Source: CAZCZR01 sp964503455 (GTDB lineage: Bacteria; Bacillota; Clostridia; UBA1381). From it: 59,829 nt of DNA. Below, in pieces: positions 25,969 to 34,231 of this stretch; positions within the stretch are counted from its first letter, which is position 1; each line of letters opens with the position of its first letter. Where the stretch lies: positions 1 to 59,829 of the forward strand of contig CAZCZR010000002.1 in assembly GCA_964503455.1 (NCBI GenBank), given 5' to 3'. Under the pieces are notes generated by a model. It did not search any database, had not been told where the DNA came from, and saw only the letters and a list, made by a program, of their open reading frames with translations. The position numbers and the translations under genes are program-made.

Positions 25969-26622
25969 TTATTTTAACAGAATACGCTCAACCGGCTTTT
26001 TTACAAGCCTTGTAAAGAATTTCACCGAAAGACCCGTAAGCAGCGCGGCTATGACGGTTCCCTCGCGTGTGCCTTCTATGCGCAGATTAAAGAATATCAG
26101 CGACAAAACGACCGCCATAACAACGCACGATATATCAAACGCTATCTTCACGTTGCCGAACTCCTTATGCACCGTGTCCGACACAGCCTTTACAAACGCT
26201 TCTCCCGAATTCATTATCACATTGGCGATAACGGAAAGCGATATGCCGAAGCCGAGAATAAGCGTCCCCGACACCACAAGCGCGATCCGCATAATGTACG
26301 CCTCCGCTTCAAAAAACGACACCAGCCACATTCCGAAGTCGGTGAAATATCCGAACAGGAACGACAGCGGCACCTGCAAAAGCTGTATCAGCCGGAACCT
26401 TTTTCCGAGTATAAGTATCTGTCCGAGTATCAGGACGCAGTTCCATATTATCAGCCAGTTGCCAAGGGTAAGCGCCGTAAAGCGCAGGCTCAAAACGTTT
26501 GCCACCGATGAAATCGGCGACACGCCCAGCGCACCCTTTTTGGTGACCGCGACTCCCAATGCCGATATGAACAGGCTTATTATAAAAAGCGCATATCTTT
26601 TTGCGGTTTCTTTTTTGCTCAT
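25969..26622 (-). CDS. YczE/YitT-like integral membrane protein
   Basis: A 217-residue protein with five or six hydrophobic segments. The opening ALFIISLFISALGVAVTKKG followed by LGVSPISSVANVLS is typical of the YczE/YyaS membrane proteins, often listed as putative transporters of unknown substrate. The ATG at 26622 (MSKKETAK) has GAGGG about 10 nt upstream and is preferred. The in-frame ATG at 26661 lacks a ribosome binding site and touches the stop of the upstream hydrolase gene. Function is unknown; its place beside azlCD hints at a transport role. Confidence 0.8.
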   Translation of the reverse strand: MSKKETAKRYALFIISLFISALGVAVTKKGALGVSPISSVANVLSLRFTALTLGNWLIIWNCVLILGQILILGKRFRLIQLLQVPLSFLFGYFTDFGMWLVSFFEAEAYIMRIALVVSGTLILGFGISLSVIANVIMNSGEAFVKAVSDTVHKEFGNVKIAFDISCVVMAVVLSLIFFNLRIEGTREGTVIAALLTGLSVKFFTRLVKKPVERILLK

Positions 26623-26662
26623 TTCCCAAATTCCCTCTTTTGCCGTATTCCGAATGTCCATG

Positions 26663-27163
26663 TCAAAGCACGTTTATCTGACACGATCTCATGACGTCAA
26701 GCGCCGCGTCATGCTTTTGGGGCGTGACTCCGGCGCAGCAGGACGAGTCAACGGTTACGTTCGCTTCGGGATAAAGCGCCTTTATTATAAGCGCGTTTGA
26801 TATGACGCATATGTCGGTGCATACGCCCGCAAGCTCTATCTCCTCCGCGCCTTCAAGCTCCCAGCCCGTATATCCGAAGGACGGCTTGCATATTATCTGC
26901 GCGCCCTCGGTATCAAGCTCATCGGATATTTCCCAGCCGTATGTGCCGCGAATACAGTGCTTTACAGGAAGATGCCTGCCCTCGCTGCTTTCAAGATAGT
27001 TCTCGCCGTGGGTGTCCTTTGTAAAGATTATCCTGTACCCCTCCGATTTGCGGCGGCGTATCTTTTCGCGGACGCTGCCTAGCACAGCGCGCGCCTCCGG
27101 AGTTCCGAGAGAGCCTGTTATAAAATCATTCTGCATATCTATTACAATAAGTACCTTATCCAT
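26663..27163 (-). CDS. Isochorismatase-fold cysteine hydrolase (nicotinamidase-like)
   Basis: The 166-residue protein carries the family triad Asp9 (VIDMQNDF), Lys93 and Cys119 (GVCTDICV). It also has a nicotinamidase-like metal site, Asp50-x-His52 and His69, within KDTHGENY and KHCIRGTYG. Nicotinamidases deamidate nicotinamide to nicotinate for NAD recycling. The metal ligands favour that role over isochorismate cleavage, but pyrazinamidase-like hydrolases of other amides share them. It lies 10 bp after the PIN-like gene. Confidence 0.85.
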   Translation of the reverse strand: MDKVLIVIDMQNDFITGSLGTPEARAVLGSVREKIRRRKSEGYRIIFTKDTHGENYLESSEGRHLPVKHCIRGTYGWEISDELDTEGAQIICKPSFGYTGWELEGAEEIELAGVCTDICVISNALIIKALYPEANVTVDSSCCAGVTPQKHDAALDVMRSCQINVL

Positions 27164-27173
27164 GCCGTTCTCC

Positions 27174-27743
27174 TTATTTCGCGCTCTTTAAAAGCGGCTT
27201 CACAGCCTTGTAAATATTGCGCGCAAGCCTGCCGCCATTGGCGGGGTATTTCTTCGCGAGAGCATTGTGTATATCCTGCTTGCTGTCGTTGCTTCTGATA
27301 CATTCGGCGGCGTCGGCGGCTATTTTTGAGTCGTTTATGACTTCATATATCCTGTCCGCAAGCTCGTCGGTGTCGGGCAGCTCTTCAGCCGCCGAAAGCT
27401 CCGGCACAACAGCGACCTTAACATTGCGCTTTTTCCAGTAGGAACACAGCGCGTTATAGCCGTGATCGCGGGTAACTATGTAATATTCGCGGTTCCTGTT
27501 CTCGCATACAAGATAGCCTAAAAACGTCGCAAGCTGGAAATCCAGTGAATTTTTAGTCCCGTTATCCGCCTTTTGAAAAAGTATCTTCGCCCTTGACTCG
27601 TTTATTTTCTCATGCAGTCCGAAGCTCATGGTGTCCGCCTTTTCGCTGTAGAAGATACACACGGTATCGTTTTTTGAAAGAGCGTCTATGCCCGAAAGCC
27701 CGTCCTTTCCCACATTTTCGTAATCAACCAAATAATATTTCAT
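27174..27743 (-). CDS. NYN/PIN-like domain protein
   Basis: The 189-residue protein opens with MKYYLVDYENVGKDGL, the first acidic strand of a PIN/NYN nuclease fold. KNSLDFQLATFLGYLV and YYIVTRDHGYNALCSYW supply the further acidic positions expected for a metal-dependent RNase. The C-terminal third is helical and basic, a possible RNA-binding tail. The ATG at 27743 has AGAGGA close upstream and is preferred over 27770. It appears to start the five-gene minus-strand run ending at azlD. Its target is unknown; the link to NAD and amino-acid transport genes is unexplained. Confidence 0.78.
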   Translation of the reverse strand: MKYYLVDYENVGKDGLSGIDALSKNDTVCIFYSEKADTMSFGLHEKINESRAKILFQKADNGTKNSLDFQLATFLGYLVCENRNREYYIVTRDHGYNALCSYWKKRNVKVAVVPELSAAEELPDTDELADRIYEVINDSKIAADAAECIRSNDSKQDIHNALAKKYPANGGRLARNIYKAVKPLLKSAK

Positions 27744-27780
27744 TTTGTCCTCTTTTCGTATATGCTGCAATATTTATCTC

Positions 27781-28077
27781 TTGACCGCGCAGCCGCGGCG
27801 GTATATAATGGTGAATATAAAAAGCATAAAAATATAAGCGTTATAACCGGCAGGGGACGGCGTATAAGCGCCCCGTTTCGTATATCGCCTTTATATTATA
27901 ACACATATTGCTTTTGGTGTAAATAGCCTTTATGCTGAAAATATCCGGCAAAAAATCAAAAAATCTTACCGAAATTGATAGAAAAAGCGATTTTAAAACG
28001 AACTAATAAACAGAAACGTTTCTTAAATATTGTTTTTCCAAGGAGTATACCTTTCGGAATCACGGAGGTGAAAGCAG
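27781..28077 (+). promoter_or_regulatory. Leader region of the sigma factor gene with candidate promoters
   Basis: TTGACC (27781-27786), 17 bp, TATAAT (27804-27809) is a good plus-strand promoter that would give a leader of about 270 nt. A GC-rich, imperfectly paired patch lies at about 27853-27880. Nearer the gene, GAAC (28000-28003) and CGTT (28017-28020) are spaced roughly as in ECF autoregulated promoters; this is only suggestive. No gene is visible in this stretch. Confidence 0.5.
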
Positions 28078-28644
28078 GTGCAGCTTGAGGATAAAGAGCT
28101 TGCCCGACGGGCGGCAAACGGCAGACGCGGCGCGTTTGAGGAAATAGTGATGCGTTACGGCGGACTTATAAAAGCCATAGTGCGCTATCACATGAAGGAT
28201 ATGCAGATGTGGCACGATGACTGTATAAACGAGGCGCTGCTCGCCGTATGGCAGAACATATCGAGGTATGACCCCGACAAAAACAGCCTTAAAAACTGGA
28301 TAGGCGCCGTTGCCAAATACAAGGCGATAGATTTTCGGCGCAGATACTTTAAGGGGCTTGAGTCGGAGGAGCTTGATGACAGCATTGCGGACTCCGCCTC
28401 CGCAGACGCGGAGCTTATGCGGCGCGAAGCCGAAAACGAGCTGATAGAAATGATGTCGTGTCTTAACGAAGAGGACCGCGATATATTTATACGGCGCTAT
28501 ATTCTCTGCCAGAGCGTGGAGGACATATCGTCGGTTATCGGAAAGAAGCCGTCGGCGGTCTACAACCGCCTTTCACGCGGCAGGAAAAAGCTGAAAAGGC
28601 TGTACATTAGGGATCGGAGTGATCAATATGAAAAACGAGTTTGA
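28078..28644 (+). CDS. ECF-like sigma-70 family RNA polymerase sigma factor
   Basis: A 188-residue sigma factor with region 2 (AFEEIVMRYGGLIKAIV, then DDCINEALLAVWQNISRYDP and NWIGAVAKYKAIDFRRR for -10 recognition) and region 4 (ELIEMMSCLNEEDRDIFIRRY, then VEDISSVIGKKPSAVYNRLSRGRKKL as helix-turn-helix). There is no region 1 or 3, so it is an ECF-group factor. It starts with GTG at 28078, with GGAGG upstream. It overlaps the next gene, a membrane protein with a cytoplasmic head, which is the usual sigma/anti-sigma layout. Confidence 0.93.
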   Translation: MQLEDKELARRAANGRRGAFEEIVMRYGGLIKAIVRYHMKDMQMWHDDCINEALLAVWQNISRYDPDKNSLKNWIGAVAKYKAIDFRRRYFKGLESEELDDSIADSASADAELMRREAENELIEMMSCLNEEDRDIFIRRYILCQSVEDISSVIGKKPSAVYNRLSRGRKKLKRLYIRDRSDQYEKRV

Positions 28645-29485
28645 TTATCTTAATAATGTGAAAATGGATCTTAGTATCTATGAGGACGAACCAATTTCTG
28701 AGGAGGAATTTAAAATGATGAAAAAATCAATTGAACCATGCAGGAAAAGAAACCGTAAAAAGCTTTATGTCACGGCGGCTTGCGCGGCGGCTTGCGCGGT
28801 CATTACCGGCAGCGTGTTCGCAAGCGGCTTGGCGGACAATATAATAAAAGAAATCTCGACCGGCAAAAACAATTTTATCCAGACAGACCCCGCCGCGCCG
28901 CATACTCTGCCCGAGGAGCTTCAGGGCAAGCTCTTTGACGAAAACGGGGCGCCTCTGGGAAGTATTTCCGACGCGGATGCGGATCATCTTTACAACGCCG
29001 AGGGAAAGCTTATGACCCGCGAGGAGATCACCGCCGTATACAAGGAAGCTCTCGGTGACAAGGTCAAAATCAGCGTGTATGACGGCGATGAGGATCCGGA
29101 CGAGGGCAAGACCTTTTTTGACTCGTTCGAGGACGCTCAAAAGGACGCGACCTTCGACATAAAGCTGCCCGCCTACCTCCCCGAGGGCTATACCGTTTCG
29201 CGCATATACGGCTTCGGCGACAGCGGCTATTACAGATATTTCGACTATACCAACGCCAACGGCGACACTATCTTTGTCTTTGAGCGTCTTTTAAACGATG
29301 AAACAGCATTTGAAGCAGGCACGGACGGCACATTGGAAGAGCTTGAAATCAACGGCCGCAAGGCTGTCCTGATGGACGGTTCAGGCATTGACTGGGAAAC
29401 GGAGGACAGCGTTTCCGTAGGTATTGAAACCAACGGCTGCATTTCAAGGGAGGAACTTATAAAAATGGCGGAAAGTACCAAATGA
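28628..29485 (+). CDS. Membrane-anchored anti-sigma-like protein (DUF4367-like)
   Basis: The 285-residue protein has an acidic, helical cytoplasmic head of about 45 residues, one membrane helix (YVTAACAAACAVITGSVFA), and a large extracellular part ending in a DUF4367-like domain (IKLPAYLPEGYTVSRIYGFG). Such proteins commonly hold their cognate sigma factor inactive until an envelope signal arrives. The head has no obvious ZAS zinc motif. The ATG at 28628 follows GGAG and overlaps the sigma gene by 17 bp; a GTG at 28619 is less likely. The pairing is inferred from position. Confidence 0.82.
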   Translation: MKNEFDYLNNVKMDLSIYEDEPISEEEFKMMKKSIEPCRKRNRKKLYVTAACAAACAVITGSVFASGLADNIIKEISTGKNNFIQTDPAAPHTLPEELQGKLFDENGAPLGSISDADADHLYNAEGKLMTREEITAVYKEALGDKVKISVYDGDEDPDEGKTFFDSFEDAQKDATFDIKLPAYLPEGYTVSRIYGFGDSGYYRYFDYTNANGDTIFVFERLLNDETAFEAGTDGTLEELEINGRKAVLMDGSGIDWETEDSVSVGIETNGCISREELIKMAESTK

Positions 29486-29533
29486 GCGTATTAAAAAATT
29501 ATTACACCGCCCGTGAAAATAACTCTTAAAAGC

Positions 29534-29562
29534 TTGACAAACGCAAAAAAGTGTGTTATAGT
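29534..29562 (+). promoter_or_regulatory. Promoter of the structured small RNA
   Basis: TTGACA (29534-29539) and TATAGT (29557-29562) with a 17-bp spacer, a near-consensus sigma-A promoter. Transcription should begin at about 29568, the first base of the first hairpin below. Confidence 0.85.
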
Positions 29563-29567
29563 TATAG

Positions 29568-29693
29568 GTATGAAAGATGTTACATTTCATACGAGGCGGC
29601 GTACCTAACCTGCAAACGATACGTCAGCTCAAACAATACCGTTCTGCGCGATGACAGTAATAGCCGACTGTCCGATGCGGAACGGTATTTTTT
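29568..29693 (+). ncRNA. Free-standing structured small RNA, family unknown
   Basis: A unit of about 126 nt with its own promoter and terminator and no convincing reading frame. Three hairpins fill it. H1 is GTATGAAA (29568-29575) with TTTCATAC (29585-29592). H2 pairs GAG (29593-29595) and GGCGTA (29598-29603) with TACGTC (29620-29625) and CTC (29628-29630), around a 2x2 internal loop, with a 16-nt single-stranded loop. H3 is AATACCGTTC (29635-29644) with GAACGGTATT (29680-29689), containing an inner GACAGT/ACTGTC hairpin, and runs into TTTTTT. A separate promoter for the LytTR gene follows, so this is not simply its leader. I do not recognise it as 6S RNA, SRP RNA, tmRNA or a known riboswitch. 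Confidence 0.75.
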
Positions 29694-29743
29694 GTCCTTT
29701 TTTCTTGAAATATTACATTTGTGTTACAAATTCCTCAAAATCA

Positions 29744-29772
29744 TTGACATTTTTTAATATTTGGTGTATACT
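29744..29772 (+). promoter_or_regulatory. Promoter of the LytTR gene
   Basis: TTGACA (29744-29749), 17 bp, TATACT (29767-29772), followed 32 bp later by GGAGG. It lies downstream of the small RNA terminator, so the regulator is transcribed independently. Confidence 0.8.
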
Positions 29773-29816
29773 GTAAGCATAGCAAACAAAAAAGCGGGTC
29801 AGCGGAGGTGACACGG

Positions 29817-30530
29817 ATGATAATAGCGATATATTCAAATGACAGGCTGTCGGCGCAAGCGCTCATATCGGCTGCATACGGTTCCGGCTGCGGCGCGGAG
29901 TTCAGAATTTTTACAAACGCGTTAAAGCTTTTAAAGCAGTATCAAAGCGGCGCGGCGCATTACGACGCGGTTTACATAGACGCGGTATCGTCCGATGACA
30001 TCCGCGCGGCGAAGCTTATACGCGGATACGACAAGCAGACGGACATTGTCTTTATACTTGACGATATAAACGCAATAATGAGCTGCTTTGAAGCCGCGCC
30101 GTCAGCCTGCATATTAAAGCCCGTTTGCTGTGAGGAATTTTTAAAGACGCTGTGCGCCGTGGAAAACCGCCTGCGGCGCCGCAGACGCGACGTTCTTATT
30201 AAAAACGGACATGAAACGGTAAGAGTCGCTGTTTCGGAGATAGAATACATAGAAAGCAGCCGGCATAATATAATATTTCACACCTCCGCCGGCGAGTACG
30301 GTATGCGCGGCAAAATGGAGGATATACTCCAGCAGCTCGGCAGCGGAAGATTCGCAAGAACGCACCGTTCCTTTGCCGTAAATTTCGCCCATGTGCAAAA
30401 ATGCACCGCAAGGGATATTTACACCGAGGACGGCGCGCGCATCCCATTAAGCAGGACCTACAAGTCGGACGTTATGGATGCTTATGACAGGTACTGCGTC
30501 CGTTCGGGCATGGTACGTCTGGAGGCGTGA
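29817..30530 (+). CDS. LytTR-type response regulator
   Basis: The 237-residue protein has an N-terminal receiver-like domain (about 1-120; AVYIDAVSSDD as the likely phosphoacceptor strand, and ILKPV with the conserved Lys). Its C-terminal LytTR DNA-binding domain (about 130-230) has VRVAVSEIEYIESSRHNIIF, FARTHRSFAVNFAHV and IPLSRTYKSDVM. The acidic pair expected at the end of strand 1 reads SNDR rather than DD, so phosphorylation may be weak or lost. No histidine kinase gene is adjacent. ATG 29817 has GGAGG 8 nt upstream; a GTG at 29808 overlaps that site. Confidence 0.9.
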   Translation: MIIAIYSNDRLSAQALISAAYGSGCGAEFRIFTNALKLLKQYQSGAAHYDAVYIDAVSSDDIRAAKLIRGYDKQTDIVFILDDINAIMSCFEAAPSACILKPVCCEEFLKTLCAVENRLRRRRRDVLIKNGHETVRVAVSEIEYIESSRHNIIFHTSAGEYGMRGKMEDILQQLGSGRFARTHRSFAVNFAHVQKCTARDIYTEDGARIPLSRTYKSDVMDAYDRYCVRSGMVRLEA

Positions 30531-30573
30531 CCGCCCAAAAGCACTTAAAAAGCTAAACCCCCTAAATTCCAAA

Positions 30574-30609
30574 AAAATTCCCCGACCGCATTATGTGCCG
30601 GGGAATTTT
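30574..30609. terminator. Bidirectional terminator
   Basis: AAAATTCCCCG (30574-30584) pairs perfectly with CGGGGAATTTT (30599-30609). On the minus strand the stem runs into seven U, a strong terminator for the membrane protein gene ending at 30667. On the plus strand a U-tract follows a few bases later, for the LytTR gene. Confidence 0.85.
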
Positions 30610-30666
30610 GCATTGTTTTTTTATTACGTTTTAATCGCGCTGCCTGCGCAAAACGCGTCGGGCGCT

Positions 30667-31548
30667 TTAACGGCGCGGCGTTTTAAGTCTTTCGCGCAGC
30701 TTGTCAAGCATTTCATTGTTGCGGGTACTTTTCGCGTCGGGGAATGCCTTAAGCAGACGCCTCTGCACAAAGCTGTTTTTCTTTACAAGCCTCTCAAGCT
30801 CGTCTTTTTTCTCGCCCAGCTCCTTTTCCATCTTCGACAGGCTGCCCGCTATGCCGATACTGGCCGTAAGGCGCTTGCTTGCGTACTTTTCCTTGCTGTC
30901 ATTGCTTTTGTTCTCGATAGCATATGCAAGATTCTCGCCTTTTTCCATAGCGTCGCTGACGCCGTCGGATATATGCTCGCCCATAAAATCGGACAGCTGA
31001 TGAAGTCTTTCCGCCGTTTCCGCCATACGGCTCAGGCGCTTGTTAAGCTTCACCGTCTCGCACGAGGTGATTACCGTATCGGTTATTAACAGCGCGTAGT
31101 ACACCGACAGTATTATTATTCCCGCGACACGCGGTATATGATTTATAAAGCTGTCCGTCACCGGCAAAAGCACCCGCATAACAAACGTACACGCCACTCC
31201 CCACAAGAGCGAGAACTTTAAACACACATATCCTCCTATATTAAACGGTACGCCGGTGTAGTCCCACCAGCGCGTATGGAACAGCTTTTCAAGCACAAAG
31301 CCCGTCACCCATTCTATCGCGGAGGTTATAACCACCGAAGCCGCAAACAGCACCGCCATATTTCCCGTAAACGGACGCAGACACAGTATAACCGCCGAAG
31401 CTCCGAACCCGTATATCGGGCATACAGGGCCGTTTAAAAAGCCTCTGTTCTCAAAATTTCCGCATACTACCGTATGATACGCCACCTCGGCGCACCAGCC
31501 TATAACCGAATACATCGCTATATACCACAGAGTCTGATAAATACTCAT
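30667..31548 (-). CDS. PF06541-type integral membrane protein (putative ABC permease family)
   Basis: The 293-residue protein has five membrane segments in its first 165 residues, with YSVIGWCAEVAYHTV, NRGFLNGPVCPIYGFGA and RWWDYTGVPFNIGGYVCLKFS, a pattern seen in the family labelled putative ABC-transporter type IV. The last 125 residues are soluble, charged and probably coiled coil. No ATPase partner is adjacent and the biochemical role of the family is unproven. It follows the S41 protease gene by 30 bp. Confidence 0.8.
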   Translation of the reverse strand: MSIYQTLWYIAMYSVIGWCAEVAYHTVVCGNFENRGFLNGPVCPIYGFGASAVILCLRPFTGNMAVLFAASVVITSAIEWVTGFVLEKLFHTRWWDYTGVPFNIGGYVCLKFSLLWGVACTFVMRVLLPVTDSFINHIPRVAGIIILSVYYALLITDTVITSCETVKLNKRLSRMAETAERLHQLSDFMGEHISDGVSDAMEKGENLAYAIENKSNDSKEKYASKRLTASIGIAGSLSKMEKELGEKKDELERLVKKNSFVQRRLLKAFPDAKSTRNNEMLDKLRERLKTPRR

Positions 31549-31578
31549 ATCCGCACCTTTCCTTTGTTTTGTTCCGGT

Positions 31579-32832
31579 TTATTCCGTTTTTTCCTCCTGA
31601 TTTTCCTTCGGCATAATATAGTCGGACTCGTCTATCTGCGTATTTTCAAGCTCCGCCACAGCGCGTTCAAGCTGTACATCGGAGGTCGATATTATGCTTC
31701 CGTCCGCGCCGTATTCAAAATCAACGGTTATATCCGGCTCTATGCCGTTTTCATGTATACAGGTGCCGTCGGCAAGGTAATACTTTCCCGTTGTCAGCGT
31801 CAGTATCGAATCATCGTACATGGGATATACCGTCTGCACAACGCCCTTGCCGTAAGTCTTTGTGCCTATAACCGTCGCCTTGCCGCTCGTTTTCAGCGCT
31901 CCGGTGAACGCCTCGGCTGCGGAGGCGCTGTTTCCGTTTACAAGCACCGCCATAGGCAGGGTGATGTTCTCGCCTTCATCCGCCGTATGATTTTCGCGCG
32001 CGCCCTTTTTATCCTCCACATACGCTATAAGCTCTCCCTGCTTCATGAACATTCCCGCCGTTTTACACGCCTGATCAAGATCGCCGCCGGGATTGTCGCG
32101 CACGTCTATTATCAGCTTTTTCATGCCCTGCTCGCTCAATTGATTGAGCTGCTCTCTGAAAAGCTCGTATGTTGTGGGATACGTATCGTCGTCGCCCTCT
32201 TTCACGCGGAATCTCGTTATCGTGATATAGCCTATGCCGTTGTCAAGCATTTGAGAGTATACCGTATCCGCCGCCACTTTGCCGCGCACCACGTCTATGT
32301 CCGAGGTGACGCCCTCGCGTCTTATGGTAAGACGTATTGTGCTGCCCTCGGCATTTTCCATATCCTCGCCTCTTGATATGGCGGAAGCCTCGGTAGTACT
32401 CATTCCAAGACAGGTTTTCCCGTCTATAGCCGTAATAACGTCGCCCGCCGCGATGCCCGCGCTGTCCGCGGGGCCGCCTTTGTTGACGCGCAGGATCTGT
32501 ATATAATCATCCTGCGACTTTGTGATAACCGCGCCGATGCCGGTATATCTGTTGGCGAGAGTGTCGTCGTACTGCTCAGCCTCCTGCTTCGGAGTGTACC
32601 TTGAGTACTTATCTCCCAGAGAGCTTACCAGCGCCGATGCGGACGCGTCCGCAAGCTCCTCGTCCGACTTGTCGTACATACAGAAATTGGAGATCATATT
32701 GGTAACAACATCTGTTTTTTTGATTACCTTGCCGTGATTTTGGGCATAAAGCACGTCATTTACCGTGTTCGTGATAATACACGTCGCAACCGCGGTCACA
32801 GCTATGGTGATCAGCGTTTTCTTTTTTGACAT
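31579..32832 (-). CDS. S41 family C-terminal processing protease with PDZ domain
   Basis: A membrane-anchored extracytoplasmic serine protease of 417 residues. It has an N-terminal anchor (about 6-30), a PDZ domain (about 95-185, GPADSAGIAAGDVITAIDG), then the catalytic core with probable nucleophile Ser304 (GNSASAAE) and general base Lys329 (TYGKGVVQT), 25 residues apart as in CtpA/Prc. IIDVRDNPGGDLDQA lines the site. Members trim exported proteins at their C-termini; some act in sporulation signalling, but nothing here fixes the substrate. Confidence 0.93.
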   Translation of the reverse strand: MSKKKTLITIAVTAVATCIITNTVNDVLYAQNHGKVIKKTDVVTNMISNFCMYDKSDEELADASASALVSSLGDKYSRYTPKQEAEQYDDTLANRYTGIGAVITKSQDDYIQILRVNKGGPADSAGIAAGDVITAIDGKTCLGMSTTEASAISRGEDMENAEGSTIRLTIRREGVTSDIDVVRGKVAADTVYSQMLDNGIGYITITRFRVKEGDDDTYPTTYELFREQLNQLSEQGMKKLIIDVRDNPGGDLDQACKTAGMFMKQGELIAYVEDKKGARENHTADEGENITLPMAVLVNGNSASAAEAFTGALKTSGKATVIGTKTYGKGVVQTVYPMYDDSILTLTTGKYYLADGTCIHENGIEPDITVDFEYGADGSIISTSDVQLERAVAELENTQIDESDYIMPKENQEEKTE

Positions 32833-32927
32833 ATCGTTTAACCTCTTTATATGATTTGCAAATTTGAAAAAACCGCCGTATTAACAATGGATTCACACTG
32901 CCGTGAAATGTCCTATATATGCAGAGA

Positions 32928-32942
32928 GCGGCTGACAGCCGC
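32928..32942. terminator. Short GC-rich hairpin after the CdaR-type gene
   Basis: GCGGCT (32928-32933) pairs with AGCCGC (32937-32942) around a 3-nt loop. On the plus strand CCTATTTTT follows; on the minus strand there is no U-tract. It is a weak candidate terminator in the 144-bp gap between the regulator and the protease gene. Confidence 0.35.
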
Positions 32943-32976
32943 CCTATTTTTCCGCCGTTAACGCGGCAGTCTGTTT

Positions 32977-34062
32977 TTATATTTTCGCGGAGTTTGACAG
33001 CAGGTACTTATGCACCATCATGGCAACCTTGAATACTATTGCCTGATCAAACTTCCTTAAATCAAGTCCCGTAAGCTTGTATATCTTTTCGAGCCTGTAC
33101 ACAAGAGTGTTTCTGTGTACGAACAGCTGACGCGAGGTCTCGCTTACGTTAAGGTCATTTTCAAAGAATTTGTTTATTGTAAGTATTGTTTCATCGTCAA
33201 GCGAGGTTATATCGCCTTTTTTGAACACTTCCTTCAGGAACAGCTCGCACAGCTTTATGGGAAGCTGATATATAAGTCTGCCTATACCCAGATTGTCGTA
33301 ATTGAGTATGGATTTTTCCTCATCGAACACCTTGCCCACTTCAAGAGCGATCTGCGATTCCTTATAGGCGTTATTGAGCTGGTCTATAGTTTCGGCAACT
33401 GTCGATACGCCGACAAGCACTGTAAGCATTGTTTCCGAGCTTACCGTGTCAAGGATCGACTGGGCGATCTGCTCCAGCTCCTCCGACCGCGCCACCTCTT
33501 TCAGCTCCTTGATAAGGACGATATTGCTGCTGTCTATGTTGATGACAAAATCCTTTTCCTTTTCGGGGAACATATTCCTGACAACGTCATATATGCCCGA
33601 CTCGCCCTTTTCCTGCACCTTGATATAAAATACCGCGCGCGGAACGTCTATCTCGACATGAAGCTCCCTTGCCTTCTGATGCAGATCAAAGGAAAGCAGA
33701 TTGTCAAGGATTATATTCTGCATGAATATGGTCTTATCATATTTCTCGTCATAATAATGCCTTACGTTGTTCGCGGCAACGGCAATGGCATTGCAGCAGT
33801 ACTTTGAGATCTCGTCCGTACCCTCGACATATACAATATACTCCGAATACGGCTTGTTCGCCATCATCCTTATTGTATATCCGTCTTTAAACAATAGCTT
33901 GTCACTGTTTGATACGGCATAAATAAGGTCATCTATAATATCTCCGATAGGCTCCGGCCCGTTTGAGGCAAGAATGAGCCCTTTTGAATCGGCTATGCCG
34001 AATCTTTTGGGGAATACATCTGCCATCTGTGTAACAATGGTTTGGAATGCTTTGCTTATCAT
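32977..34062 (-). CDS. CdaR/PucR-type transcriptional regulator
   Basis: The 361-residue protein has an N-terminal sensory part (about 1-110, RFGIADSKGLILASNGPEP), a central GGDEF-like regulatory region typical of CdaR, and a C-terminal helix-turn-helix (about 305-355: VSETSRQLFVHRNTLVYRLEKIYKLTGLD, shown only in part as SRQLFVHRNTLVYRL). Relatives sense sugar diacids, purine breakdown products or other metabolites. It is monocistronic with its own promoter. The purine link is possible, since PucR controls purine catabolism in Bacillus, but there is no positional evidence for it. Confidence 0.87.
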   Translation of the reverse strand: MISKAFQTIVTQMADVFPKRFGIADSKGLILASNGPEPIGDIIDDLIYAVSNSDKLLFKDGYTIRMMANKPYSEYIVYVEGTDEISKYCCNAIAVAANNVRHYYDEKYDKTIFMQNIILDNLLSFDLHQKARELHVEIDVPRAVFYIKVQEKGESGIYDVVRNMFPEKEKDFVINIDSSNIVLIKELKEVARSEELEQIAQSILDTVSSETMLTVLVGVSTVAETIDQLNNAYKESQIALEVGKVFDEEKSILNYDNLGIGRLIYQLPIKLCELFLKEVFKKGDITSLDDETILTINKFFENDLNVSETSRQLFVHRNTLVYRLEKIYKLTGLDLRKFDQAIVFKVAMMVHKYLLSNSAKI

Positions 34063-34156
34063 AAAAATCGTCCTCCTGTGTTCATGTCCTGATTTATGTC
34101 AAGCCCTGCCGGTAATGGTTAATACCGTGATCCACAGCATAATATCGCTTATATCT

Positions 34157-34185
34157 ATTATACAACACTTTTTTTTAAATTGCAA
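34157..34185 (-). promoter_or_regulatory. Promoter of the CdaR-type regulator
   Basis: On the minus strand TTGCAA (34185-34180) and TATAAT (34162-34157) with a 17-bp spacer, about 95 bp before the start codon at 34062. Confidence 0.8.
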
Positions 34186-34231
34186 GTAGATGTATGCATT
34201 TTTTTTAATTTTTTTCATTCCCGACCGAATG

